A DNA stretch of 64,000 nucleotides from positions 868,001 to 932,000 of the forward strand of contig NW_026570242.1 of assembly GCF_019649055.1 (NCBI RefSeq), in the 5' to 3' direction. Below the pieces are notes generated by a model. That model worked only from the letters and a program-made list of their open reading frames with translations. It searched no databases and had not been told where the DNA came from. This document shows positions 44,584-55,429 of this stretch, one piece after another. Every line of letters begins with the position of its first letter. The stretch's first letter is position 1. The stretch is from Paramacrobiotus metropolitanus (lineage: Eukaryota > Tardigrada > Eutardigrada > Parachela > Macrobiotidae). Position numbers and translations under genes: made by a program.

Positions 44584-47500
44584 ATGCCCGATATATTCGC
44601 TATGGACCTGGACCGAGAAAGCAGCTATGAGCGGTACCCTACGCGTATGAATCCTCACAGCGAAAACCCCATTGGAGATTTCAAAGGGCACTCCGCACAT
44701 CCCTTTGTGTTGTTTCCATACGATTACCGCATTCCGTCAAGAAATCTCGGAAGCGCTGGAGAAGACTTAGATATGCATGATCGACAGCTGCACGAAAAAT
44801 CGTTTTCTTTAAGCAAATATCCAGATGTGATCCACGGTGCAGAGGAACTGAATGGAACATACACCTCCTTCAACGTATCAGATTTGCACGAGGCTCCTCT
44901 TCGAACGTTGACGTCTTTCACACTGTTAAAGGAGCGTCCCAAACCGTTGGACATGTTTAAACAATATAAAGAAAATTTGGACCCCAGCAAGTCGTCCCAC
45001 AGCCAGAAGCACGAACGAATCAGTTCTGCAGCGACCAATTCGAATGATGCGGACAGTGTAGCTTCGCTGCATGGACGGGAATCTGGTTTCACTTTAACTC
45101 CATCAAATTCGCATGGATCATTTGAAATTATTGAAGACGCAGTAAGCGATGTGGAACACGAAAAGGAGTTACCTGATTTGCCACCGGTATGCTCCAGCGG
45201 ACTTGTACTGAACGATCCGCATGCAGAGGAAGAAAAACAGGCGAAAACTTCGAAATCATTAACGATAATGCCGCCGTCAACTGTATGGTCCAACGAGCAG
45301 CCCAAAAGCTACAACAGCGTTAAAGATAACACTGATATACACCAGTCGCTTGAGCCAAAAGCCGCTACTTCTCAGGAGGATCACATCTCGCGTACGGCCG
45401 TAGGTGTAGTCATTTAGTTGAAATAACAGTAGGTCGATTTACAAACCATTCTCTGTTGTGGCAAATGCCGATGTATTTGCTGGCGGAAGTTGCAAATATC
45501 AAACAGATTTTGTTGGTGCTGAAAATCCTTCTTCGATCTAACTATTGGAAGTGCCTTTTCAGGTTTGAAGAAGCTTCATTCCGATGAGACCTTCCCTGCG
45601 GAAGATGAGCCACGTATAGCGCCATCTGGATCGTTTTTTCTGGAAAATGCCAGCAGTGTGCATCCGCCAAGAAATCGTTTGCAAAGCGAAAGCGAGCTGG
45701 ATTTCTCCTGGCTGAATTCAAGCGAACCAAACAACGATATCAGCAGCATTATAAGTGCTTTGGACGAGCTGAGAAGCAGTGTCCATTCGTTAACTGCCAA
45801 TGATCTTGTTCATAAAGAAGACTATTCGCATTGGCAGGCAGATTATCTAAGAGATTTCCCCGTCAAAACAGAGCAGAGCAGCACAGAACTTGAAAGGTCA
45901 TCAGAGAGCGAGGGTTCTTTCAGGTCGAACTATGAGCAGGAAAACAATCAAAGGCCCATCGGACAGCTCGATCAAATGTACGGGAGAATGTGCAGCACTG
46001 AAACAGACTTTTCCAACAGAGATGCATTGTACCGCGAATGGACTGATGAAAACCAGAATGATACACGTCTGTCTAATAATATCTCTGACAAGCTGAATGT
46101 AAACCCTATTTACCAGACCTTCAGCCAAGTAAACGGTAAGCTTAAACTTCTGGACATTGTGTTATTCAAGTTTTCATCGAGTGTGACTTAAACTCCCAAT
46201 TCTGCGATAGTCAACAGACGATTTGCATTGTTTTCGTAGGTGACGGATCACAAACTGGAGTGCGACCCCATGCGATCCAAAGTGATGAAACAATACCGGA
46301 AGTGTATAGCGGTATTGTGAGCGACATAAATGAGTTGCAAACAGCCTTGCAGCAATTTGCCGATTTGCAAGAGCGGAAATTGTCCGAAGCCGAATTGCTA
46401 TTGGAGACGAGGTCCGATTTTACCGGAAGCGACAACCAGTCTCCCTTCGATCCCGCTGCGGATAGCCCTATGATACACCTGGCTGAAGAAAACGCTGCCG
46501 ACTTATCAGCATACGACGAGTCGCACACTGAGGATTTACGAAAACAATTAATCGAAGATCGTGATTCGGCGTGGGAACATCGAAGCCAAAATTCAGCTGA
46601 AATCGCAGAAGACCTCACTTTAGAATCAAAACCTATTAGCTTCTACATCGCATCGCAGCAGACATCAAGAGCTAGCACACCGTCTCTATCGTACGCAGAC
46701 GACGAAGCAGACGACGACCACGTTTATGAATGTTTGGACGCTGATATCGAAGACCACGACGGGGGCTCGCATTGCCTTACTGATCTGCTCGTGCACGAAG
46801 CGGAGGAATTATATTCAGCGGAATACGAGAGCTCACTTGCATCTGCTGATTACGAGGAGCAGGCTTTACAGCCTCTGTCTCCCGAATATCAATCTACACA
46901 GCTGCATCATTCAAACCAAGAGGACATTGAGGTTGATTCGGACAAACCCCAGTCGTCCACAAGCAGAATCCAACAGAATCTGAACGATTTTGGAACCGGA
47001 TGTTACGAGACCGAAGAAGAGGGACCAAACGATTACCAGAATTCAACGGTCTACGTTGTTCAAAGAGATAAGCCACTTGAAATCCCCAGTATCTTACCGG
47101 ACATCGTAAAAGGCTGCCTCTTAGGCATCGCCGAAGTTACTGTTGTCAGTGATGGCGATCATCTTCTTTATGCTACTGAACGTAGCGTATCACCTGGGAC
47201 GAATGTTGAAGGTGTAGAAGGAATCAACACTGACGTTCTGAAGATCCCGCCGCGGAGTGGGTTGGACGTAATTGTGTCGGAAGGGATCGACATTGGTCCT
47301 GTTACTATTAATACTGAAGTTGTTGCGGATATGCTTCCGGAATTTGAGGAGAAACCGTTAGTCACAGATGACCTCTGTACCCAGGTGTTACCCCCTCATG
47401 AGTTAAACAAAACATGGAGGACCGAACTGAACGACCAAGCAGAATGTTTGGCGCGGCAGTATTATGTTCACACAGACGAACTTCCGGAATCTGCTAACGA

Positions 47501-49737
47501 AGCTTACAATCCGTCCTCGGAAGCGCTGATTTACAATACGGCTGACCCGGAATACCGCTCTGCGATGAGCGCTGGCGCCGGTGTTATACAGGTTCCAAAC
47601 GACCATTCGATCCGGAATTTGACACTAGAAGAGTGTGGAGATACGGATAGCGCACGATCAACTCTCTTTAGAGGCACCCTTGAATTAGTTTCAGCAGAGG
47701 TGTCGGATTGCAAAGATGATCTACCTAATGTCGAATTCAAAGTAGAAGCAGAGAGTGCAGCAAATTTTCAGAAAGACTTACCGGTTATTACGCTTGAGAT
47801 TCGTACTGTATCAGAGCCTAAACAGCAGAATTTGCCGGAAATAGTTTCGGAACGGTTGGAATGCGCGTCCGCACTAAATGCACTCCCTGTAAGTCCGGGT
47901 ACAGGCACTAAAAAGGGGTCAAGCTTGTTTGAATTAGCATCGGATTCTTCTGACGAGGACAGCGAAACCGATTCGACAGCAGATAACGGAGACTATTTTA
48001 CTTCAAGAGAACCGTATTATATTGTGGAAGAAACCCTCACCTACATAGAAGACGAAACCACAAGTGCCACACTCAGTTCTCCTGAGGTTGCAAAAACCGA
48101 AGAATGTGCTGACAATGGCCAATCACATGATCAATGGAGATTGGCGGATCACGTTAGCCCGAATGAACTCGCTGACGCGGCAACCAATATGACTCTGAGC
48201 TGTCCCGACATCTTGCAGCATGCCCTGGAGAAAATATTTGCTCAAGAACGAGAAGTCGAAGCCGATTCTGGTGACACATGTTTGCAGTCTAGGACCTCCT
48301 CCAGAAAAGATTGTCGGAATGCGCCTGATGCCGAAGGTATTACCATAGAAAAAGCGCTAGATAACCAGCCTCTTAAGACATCAGTGTTTGACCTGGTCCC
48401 GGGTCAATCTGAGCCTGTCGTACATGACCCGCACACGCCCAGTCTGGCGGTAAACAGGGTATTGCGACCCTCCGGTCATCGATCGTGGTACAAGTTGGCG
48501 GATCTGCCGTCGACAGTAACACATCTGAGTGAACTGCGAGTATCGTATGTTCAGAAACCGGATTCGGCAGTTTTGCCTTCCACCACAGGTAACGTGTCAA
48601 TCAATGGGTAAGAGCGCTACCGATCACCGCTAAGTACGCTAGCAAATATGATTAATTTTTAAAGATTCTTTAAAACTAACTAAATTAACGACTGACAGAA
48701 AATTTGAGCGAACCGAAATTTTTTGTTGTAACGTTCTTCTAGGTTCAAAAAGCCCTGTTCGAAGTTTATCAACACATAGCTCGGGATTTGGGCTCGCTGA
48801 GAAAACGGACCCAGATAAACCGGTAGCCGACCTTCCCCTGGCGGATGTTACTTCGCATGGAGATACCAAAATGCCTGAGCATAAAGTTTCCGAAGATGGC
48901 GAGCCAACGCCGGAATATCTCAGACGATTTGACGAGCTGATGGGGTTGAAAAAGGAGTGGACATACGATAAAGGCGCAGTTGAGCCATACACGCATCTGG
49001 TCAACGTCATACCGCATGAAGGGGTGCATGAGCCGACTGCGGTGTTTCTTTATCCGTGCTTATTACCCGACCATGCTGATCCTGACTATGACAAGATTAT
49101 GGAGAACTTGCTGCTGTAAGTCTACCACAGTGCGCTTTGCAGCATGATAAACTCGTAATTCACAAGAAAATTCTCATAGGTACGTCTTAAGCCATGTGCA
49201 GAAAATTGATAAGGAGCCATACCGTATCGTCTTTTTCAACTCCGGCATTCCGCATGGCTGCGAGCCATCAGCGTTCTGGCTGCAACGCGTGTATAAATCA
49301 ATGGACGAAACGTAAGAGCAGCTGGTACTATTCATCGTCAGTAAACTTAAACCGAAGGCATCAGTAAGTAATAAAGGCCGATAATTTTAGGATGAAAGAA
49401 AATTTGATTGAACTTCTCATAGTTCATCCCCACTTCAAAATCAGGGCTCAGTTGCAAACAGCCGGCAGAGCTATACTAAGGTAAGTCCTCAACTACGTCA
49501 CATTTGCTTTGTACTGCAAACAACGGTAGCAATACAATGAAAAAATTTCAAAGGAGATTATATGATTATGATGCATCGCTTACCGCGTATAGCAAAGAAT
49601 TTTTCCGGAAGATAAAATTTGTGAACGGTCTCAAGGAGTTAGGAAGGGTGGTCTCCATACAGTACGCCGCCATTCCGAAACCTGTTCGCGATTATGACAG
49701 ACGACGAGAGTGGAAACTGTCCAAAGCATGTTGTTAA
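44584..49737 (+). CDS. Large acidic protein with C-terminal BCH (CRAL-TRIO-like) domain, PRUNE2/BNIP2 type
   Basis: Exons 44584-45403, 45563-46135, 46240-48588, 48743-49115, 49180-49311, 49391-49480 and 49593-49737 are all in phase and give 1,493 residues. The first 1,260 or so residues are acidic, S/D/E-rich and apparently disordered. The C-terminal BCH domain is clear: VIPHEGVHEPTAVFLYPCLL, PDHADPDYDKIMENLLLYVL, PYRIVFFNSGIPHG, VYKSMDETMKENLIELLIVH, KFVNGLKELGRVV and YAAIPKPVRDYD. BCH domains bind Rho GTPases, their regulators and lipids, and act in vesicle traffic and cell shape. The long acidic N-terminus recalls vertebrate PRUNE2 (BMCC1), but no DHH phosphatase region is present. Exon 3 is a single 2.35 kb open exon. 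The protein lacks the WDxxE-type kinesin-binding motif as far as I can see, though one could be hidden in the disordered part. Confidence 0.88.
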
Positions 49738-50107
49738 TTTTTAAATTTCATCGTCATTAAATTCGTTTTTGTCTTTTATTTGTTTGCTCGGAAATGGTCA
49801 GTTTATTGAATGTAAATATTACCGCTAGCGAAATATACAGTAACTAAATGTTAAAGTGATTTTGTCAATCGTCTTCATAATAGCTTTTTCTCACCACCTG
49901 AATGCCAGACATTCTACAGCTGTGTACAGATACAAGATACATACTACATCGTACTGCGACAAAGAAGCCGATGAAAATAAAAATAAGCACAAAACTCGAG
50001 CAAAAGTTAACACGTTGTCCGTACCGATAATAATTTGAACTCCAAGTGAATACGAAATTATGTCGGTTCTGCCTGAAGCCGACCAGCTTCTATACAAAGA
50101 ACTGTTA
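49738..50107. other. Convergent intergenic region, nothing supported
   Basis: Less than 400 bases between the BCH gene stop (plus) and the enkurin stop (minus). AT-rich, no motif or supported ORF. Confidence 0.4.
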
Positions 50108-51734
50108 TTATAAAGAATTTCTGTTGCAACAAGCAGGATCATCATGCGAGACAATAACGATTTTATGAGATTTCAGACTTTCAATCAGTTTTTCCAAGTC
50201 GTTGATTTCTCGCTCCAAATGTTGTCTATCGCGTAGTTTGGTTTGATTGTCAAGCACAACTGAAAGGCCTTGAAATAACTGCATAGTATGTTTCAAGCGT
50301 GCCTCCAAGCCTTTGATAACTTCAGATTGTTCATCGTTAGCAACATGGCGAGATTTTGAATTTAGTTCTAATTCGAAAGCTTTCTGCTTCGCAATGGAGG
50401 TTTGCTGCTGATCTTTATGCATCTCCCGATATCGTTGGATGTAATGAGGGAGAGAACCGTAACCCTAACGCAATCAACACTTTGAAACTATGTTTGCGAA
50501 ATTTCTCTTCACTAAAAAAATATTACCAAATCATTGATTCAAAATTTCGACTATCGACGGAAACCGCTGAAAACGTGGTGCTTATTAGCTACTATGTCCC
50601 GTTTTATGGCGAGAAAAGCCGTTGCCTTCCTTTGAGGTATTATAGAAAATGTGTTTTATTTGGCTATATAAGAAAGTGTTGGTCAGTTACCCTTCGCAAT
50701 CTATAATGCGGTGCCAAATCTGAACTTTCCATGCGTCGCCTGTCTCCGTTTGATCGATTAACGCGATATGGCAGACGGTTTAAGTATGCCGGGTTTGGGT
50801 AAGTTGCAGCTCGGGATTTATTCTTTTCTCTCCAGTTGACAGGAAATCGCTGCTGAACTTTCTGGTTGGATACTGCAGTTGGCCGCGTTTGTCCGTCACG
50901 ACACTGAACTTTAGCCGAAACGCCGGATAGATGCCGTGCTTGCTGCTGCCGGTAGATCTTGGCTTCCCTGGGTTCTAAAACATTGATTTCGAATTTTCAC
51001 TAGCAGATTAGCATATAATCTTATTATTCACTGCGCGATGGATGAATGCAAAATCTTTAATTAAGGAGATGATGCTGCATAACGACGATTTTCAGCAGTG
51101 ATTTATGAATGTGAACCTTTACATACCAGGTAATCTAACTGGTCGTAATTTCTCATGTCTTCGAAGAAACTTTTCTGGTTCTCTGGCTGAAAGCTGCGGA
51201 ACCCCGAATGATTTTCTGCGCGGGACTAGCAACGTCTCCTTGAATGCGCTAACTATGGCAGGAGCATGAATAGATACGTAACTGTAACAAAACTGCATTA
51301 ACCGTGAACAAACTTTGCCGCTTCATGAACTGTGCTACAATTAGCAGTAAATACTACTGGCTCGTGAGTCGCAGTTACATACGTAAAACTTATTGCTCAT
51401 TGTGTTAATAATCCAGAGTATAAAACAACCAGCGTTACAATACAACTGTTTCTCTACCTAGTGTTACGAGTACAACACTTAGACCGTGTTCTTAATAACT
51501 AAGGCTGTTGATCTACAATCATACTTTCGATTAACTCAATGTTGTTAAACACTTCTTAAGTGAATGTCGGACATTAGTACCTAAACCCATCGTCGAACTG
51601 TGACTTGGCCGCGTATCTCGCTTAAGCAAATGTTACCGGTCTCGTTCTGAAGTCCTGTGGTGCTTGAGTTCCGGCTGCAGATTGTATACTGATTCACCAA
51701 ACACATCATGGTACAAGCGATTCGATTTAAACAT
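50108..51734 (-). CDS. ENKUR: Enkurin (axonemal microtubule-inner protein / TRPC adaptor), four exons
   Basis: Exons 51734-51637, 51281-51127, 50974-50691 and 50464-50108 join in phase to give 297 residues (human enkurin is 256). Blocks align with enkurin in order: ESVYNLQPELK near the start; SAFKETL and REPEKFLRRHEK (family: SPKDFLKKHSK); SSDLAPHYRLRRGYGSLPHY and IQRYREMHK (family: SGLVPKYINKK-YGVTPEYI); and the C-terminal enkurin domain EVIKGLEARLKHTMQLFQGL, SVVLDNQTKLRDRQHLEREI, NDLEKLIESLKSHKIVIVS. Enkurin binds calmodulin and TRPC channels in sperm and lies inside doublet microtubules (CFAP106). The IQ-type motif is plausible around the GYGSLPHYIQRY segment. The match across all four hand-built exons is strong mutual support for the joins. 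Confidence 0.9.
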
Positions 51735-51873
51735 GATGTGACGGTTCAAGCAATTTCCGTTATCACTTTCTTGAAATACAAATTTTTCTGAAACTGCCGG
51801 TATTCATTTTGGCAGGCCTAGAAGTTAGAGGTCATCCGACGCTAAGCTTTACGGAATGATGATGCATGCTTAG

Positions 51874-52209
51874 TTACAATGAGCACTCACCCGGCAGAAG
51901 TGGACAACGGTGGACATCTTTATTATTATTAGGATCAATAATTTTGTCTAATTTTGTTATCGAAGTCGAGGGTAGTCGGTGCCAGGGAAAACCTAGACAC
52001 TGTGAGAAATTTATGGGATCTAATGGCTGATATTGAGCGTTGGGCAGTTCAGGGCAGCACGTATTTCCTTTTGCACTGTGATTGGCTAAGTTTGCTGGTT
52101 TTAGTGATAAAAGAATAAAATGTACTAAAGTCACACAATTGCTGTTACTGTTCAGGCACTCCTTGGAAGAAATGGCAGCAGCTGTAAAACAGATAAATAC
52201 TTTGTTCAT
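51874..52209 (-). CDS. Hypothetical small, possibly secreted protein (111 residues)
   Basis: A real ATG at 52209 opens MNKVFICFTAAAISSKEC, a short signal-like start, followed by a frame with six more cysteines (CVTL, TCCPEL, QCLGFP, RCPLLPG, ECSL). A donor (CCGG/GTGAGTG at 51890) suggests that splicing could continue, but the next gene's start lies only 150 bases away. No family is recognised. Confidence 0.3.
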   Translation of the reverse strand: MNKVFICFTAAAISSKECLNSNSNCVTLVHFILLSLKPANLANHSAKGNTCCPELPNAQYQPLDPINFSQCLGFPWHRLPSTSITKLDKIIDPNNNKDVHRCPLLPGECSL

Positions 52210-52679
52210 TTCCCCTACAGTATTATAATAGTAGGAATAGAGCGTGCTGAGAAGAAGTGCAATTTTGGGCCTGTATTAAGGTGCATTATTCAATGTGGGA
52301 TGTAGATGAAAGCATTTGCCAACAATCGCATAAAATCGTTTTGTATCTAGCGTTTCCGACCTTTTACAAAATATTCCGGTGTAGCGCGTACCGATTTATC
52401 AGTAAAATGCTTTTCTTGCTTATTCCATTTTTGCTTTACATTCAGTCCACGATACGGAAACAACAGTGGAAGCAATTACCAGAGAACAGCTACGGCGAGT
52501 AAAAAACTGTACAAAGAGATCGTACTGTACAAAGTTAAGCGATCGTACTGGCTTCTGAGGAAACAGTTTCTACATACTTAAACTGGACGGCATGCAAATG
52601 CGAGTGACGAAGCTTCGCAGTTTTCTACAAAGTGCTAAAAAATGAGCTCAGTGTACGATTTGTACAATCGTACTTTGCA
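52210..52679. other. Intergenic region with no supported gene
   Basis: Short stretch downstream of the UBE2R stop. GATCGTACTG occurs twice within 35 bases near 52,520 and GTACAA-type words recur; nothing else is seen. Confidence 0.35.
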
Positions 52680-53608
52680 TTACGACGCATCAGTCATAGT
52701 GGCATCCGCCGGCAAAGATCCATGTTCCATCTCTAACGCATCATCTTCGCTAAACGATTTGTCCAGCGTATCATCCTCATTCATGTCCTCGAACTCTGGG
52801 AGTGTAGATAGTTGATGGGGAGGAGGAGGTAGCTGCTCAGGTTGTTTCACGCAGTAATCCGCCAACGTGTCCGGAATCTGTATGCCTTCTTTTGCCGCTT
52901 CGGCTTTGGATGCTTCCACTTGTTCTTTGATGATCCTCTCATATTCTTTATCGCCTTTCTCCTTCCAGCGCCGGTACATGATAGACGCTTCCACATTGGC
53001 CGGGCTATTGGTATTTGGCTCATTCAAGAGGGATATAATACTCATGAGAACTGAGTAAGCATTCTGGGCTGGATTCCATCTTTCGCTTGGGAGTTCCCCT
53101 GAACGTTGGCTATCCGTTTGCTGCCGAAACAAAACAGTATTACAGAATCAATTATTTAACGATAACAATTCAGTAACATAGTCATAATATTTTTAATTAT
53201 ATAATATTATGTTCCATCTAAATGACTGAACTGCTAACTTAATGCGCACTTACGTACTGGATGTAAAATACTAATGCAGACCGATCCGTTATTGTACACA
53301 TTCGGGTGGAAAATTTTTGTTTTGAAGTTCACGGTCGGCGGCGAGAAAGGATACAGAGCTGGGAATTTCATGATCGCTTTAAAATATCCACCAGCATACA
53401 ACGTATCTGGTGGCCCAAAAATTCCTGCTTCCCATTCGAATATATCGTCTTCTTGCAGTAATTTGATTGTGAATCCTTCATTCTGTTCTTTCTGTAGGGT
53501 TTGCAGTTCCTGCATCAGAATCCGAGCAGCTTGCTGATTACCAGCGTTAATCTTTTGAGTGCGTGTCGGTCGCGCAGTGTTTTGATTGGAACCAGCGCCA
53601 TTGGCCAT
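52680..53608 (-). CDS. UBE2R: Ubiquitin-conjugating enzyme E2 R (CDC34), two exons
   Basis: E2 that works with SCF and other cullin-RING ligases to build Lys48 chains, controlling cell-cycle proteins. Exons 53608-53258 and 53120-52680 join in phase to give 263 residues. The UBC fold shows GFTIKLLQEDDIFEWEAGIF, FPALYPFSPPTVNF, the HPN motif (KIFHPNVYNNG) and the catalytic Cys in GSVCISILHP. It carries the CDC34-specific insertion next to the active site (QTDSQRSGELPSERWNPAQN) and SIISLLNEPNTNSPANVEAS. The C-terminal tail is acidic (FEDMNEDDTLDKSFSEDDAL), the part that in CDC34 binds the cullin basic canyon. The intron falls exactly between ILHP and the acidic-loop insertion. Length is close to human UBE2R2 (238), with a longer N-terminus (MANGAGSNQNTARPTRTQ). 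Confidence 0.95.
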
Positions 53609-55429
53609 TCGTGGTTACGCCCCGTAAATCTGCTGATAACGGATGATCAGTTCTGCAAAAAATTTTTCTGTGGTCTACGAAAAAACTCCCATTTTTCTTT
53701 TGACGGTTATAAAAACAATACGAGATAGTGCAAATTGAAAATATATATACGAGTACTAAATGATCTCAATAGATGTATCTTCGGGTCCTGACGCGGGCCA
53801 GTGACAAAGGTCAAAGGCCGACATAAAATGCTGCAGTCAAGATGACCTTACGGCGTTTATTCGTTTCCACCTTACGTTTACGACACCATAGTCAAACCAG
53901 TTGTTAAGTATTTATTGCGAATGCTATAACAAAGTACAGAAGTTACTTTATAAAACAAAATAACACCGCAGTACTAAAGTTTCAACAGTTTTTATAGTTA
54001 GCAACAAATGCTGTAAAACTCCCTCCTAGCAATAATGTTAGAAATGTCATACTGAACCGTAGGTAAAGCACCCTAAGCAAAATCGGTGCATGTTGAACTT
54101 TTAATCAGTCCATTTTGGTTGTAGTACTAGTCATAAACAGTACTGTACTTCAACATAGCACATCGGCTCGCGCATGCACAGTATTATCAGCTGCTGAATG
54201 ATGATCTCAGATAGCCGGTGTGGTAGCCGAAATCAAGTCAGTAATATTAATAATGGCAGCCAACAAAAAATACCTATTTCTATGATATCCTTATACCTTA
54301 AATTAGGTATTTACATAGTACAAAAAGGTAAATCGCTAGTTTTCACATGGTGCTGTAATGTATAGATGATCTAACAGTAACATTTAGTAGCATAATAAGC
54401 ATTTAGTAGCGTTCAATGGACGAGCAAACGATATTAATGTTGTTAAGTTTGATGGAAACCGTGACCTACTTTACATAATAATTGAAATAATTATGTAAGA
54501 AGTCAGTCACTATAAACTAAGAAGTGTTGATTCTTGCAGGGGGGTTGTACTGAGTTTGCATGATATTATTTGTGCGCGACTTATGGTTAGATACAATTCA
54601 CATGCGCAATTTTTTTGTGAAGTATGTGGTAATACTCTATAGTCTATATGCACATTTTGGACGTTTACTTCTCTTGTTACTTGCAACGATAGCATCCTTA
54701 AAAGCATAACACTTTTTTTGCATTTTCAATCTTTTATCCAAATTTCCTGATGTAATTGTAATGCATTCGCACGTAGTGTACGTCCCGTGGGATCACATGC
54801 ACAATACAGGGTAGGGTTCGGTTTCCGCATGTGCCGCAGCTGAAAACTATCCAGCTGTAGCGCCGCTAATATCGATGTTTTGTAGCTTCCAATCCATGAC
54901 TGGAACGCACATTATTATGCAACACTACACTCCCCAGCATCAAGCCGACACGCACATATCTGCCGGTTGCAAGTACGTGCCCGGCGCAGCGTGGTCCCAC
55001 ATTGTGGATGGCAGCAGCATTGATCGTACCGCGCGCCGCACGACACGGCAATCCAGCAGTGTTCGTGTTCGGCAACGGCGGCTTGGCCGTCAACATCAAT
55101 AACACCACCGTCAGTTCTGCTTCCAACTCCTCGTCATTATCATCATTCATGCAGAAGCAGTAGCGCAATTCATTCCTGTACATACTTTTTATGAGATCTG
55201 GCTTGTAGCGCCTTCTCCACAATCGCTTCCGTGTAGGAATTTTATTACCAGTGTTTTTTCCTGTGTTGACATTTACTGTGCACACACCATACCTCCATTC
55301 CCTAGCGTTTCCACTGCATTATACACGGATATTCCTGTTGGATTATTGAATTCCGTGCTCGGTAGCTGAAGTCAGTTTGATGTGGTTGTGAATGCCAACG
55401 GTCGCGGTGAATGTCCAAACGGGCAAAAA
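53609..55429. promoter_or_regulatory. Divergent intergenic region (UBE2R / guanylate cyclase alpha)
   Basis: 1.8 kb separating two genes that start at 53608 (minus) and 55430 (plus). Mostly AT-rich; the last 500 bases are more G+C rich and contain a long minus-strand frame (54866-55285) that lacks an ATG at its left end and has no recognisable content. It may include the first non-coding exon of the cyclase gene. Confidence 0.4.

Noticed and set aside
44724..45305. 193-codon minus-strand frame
   Set aside because: Antisense shadow of the first exon of the BCH-domain gene.
54866..55285. 139-codon minus-strand frame
   Set aside because: No ATG at its beginning, no recognisable content and overlapping open plus-strand frames; probably G+C-rich non-coding sequence upstream of the cyclase gene.
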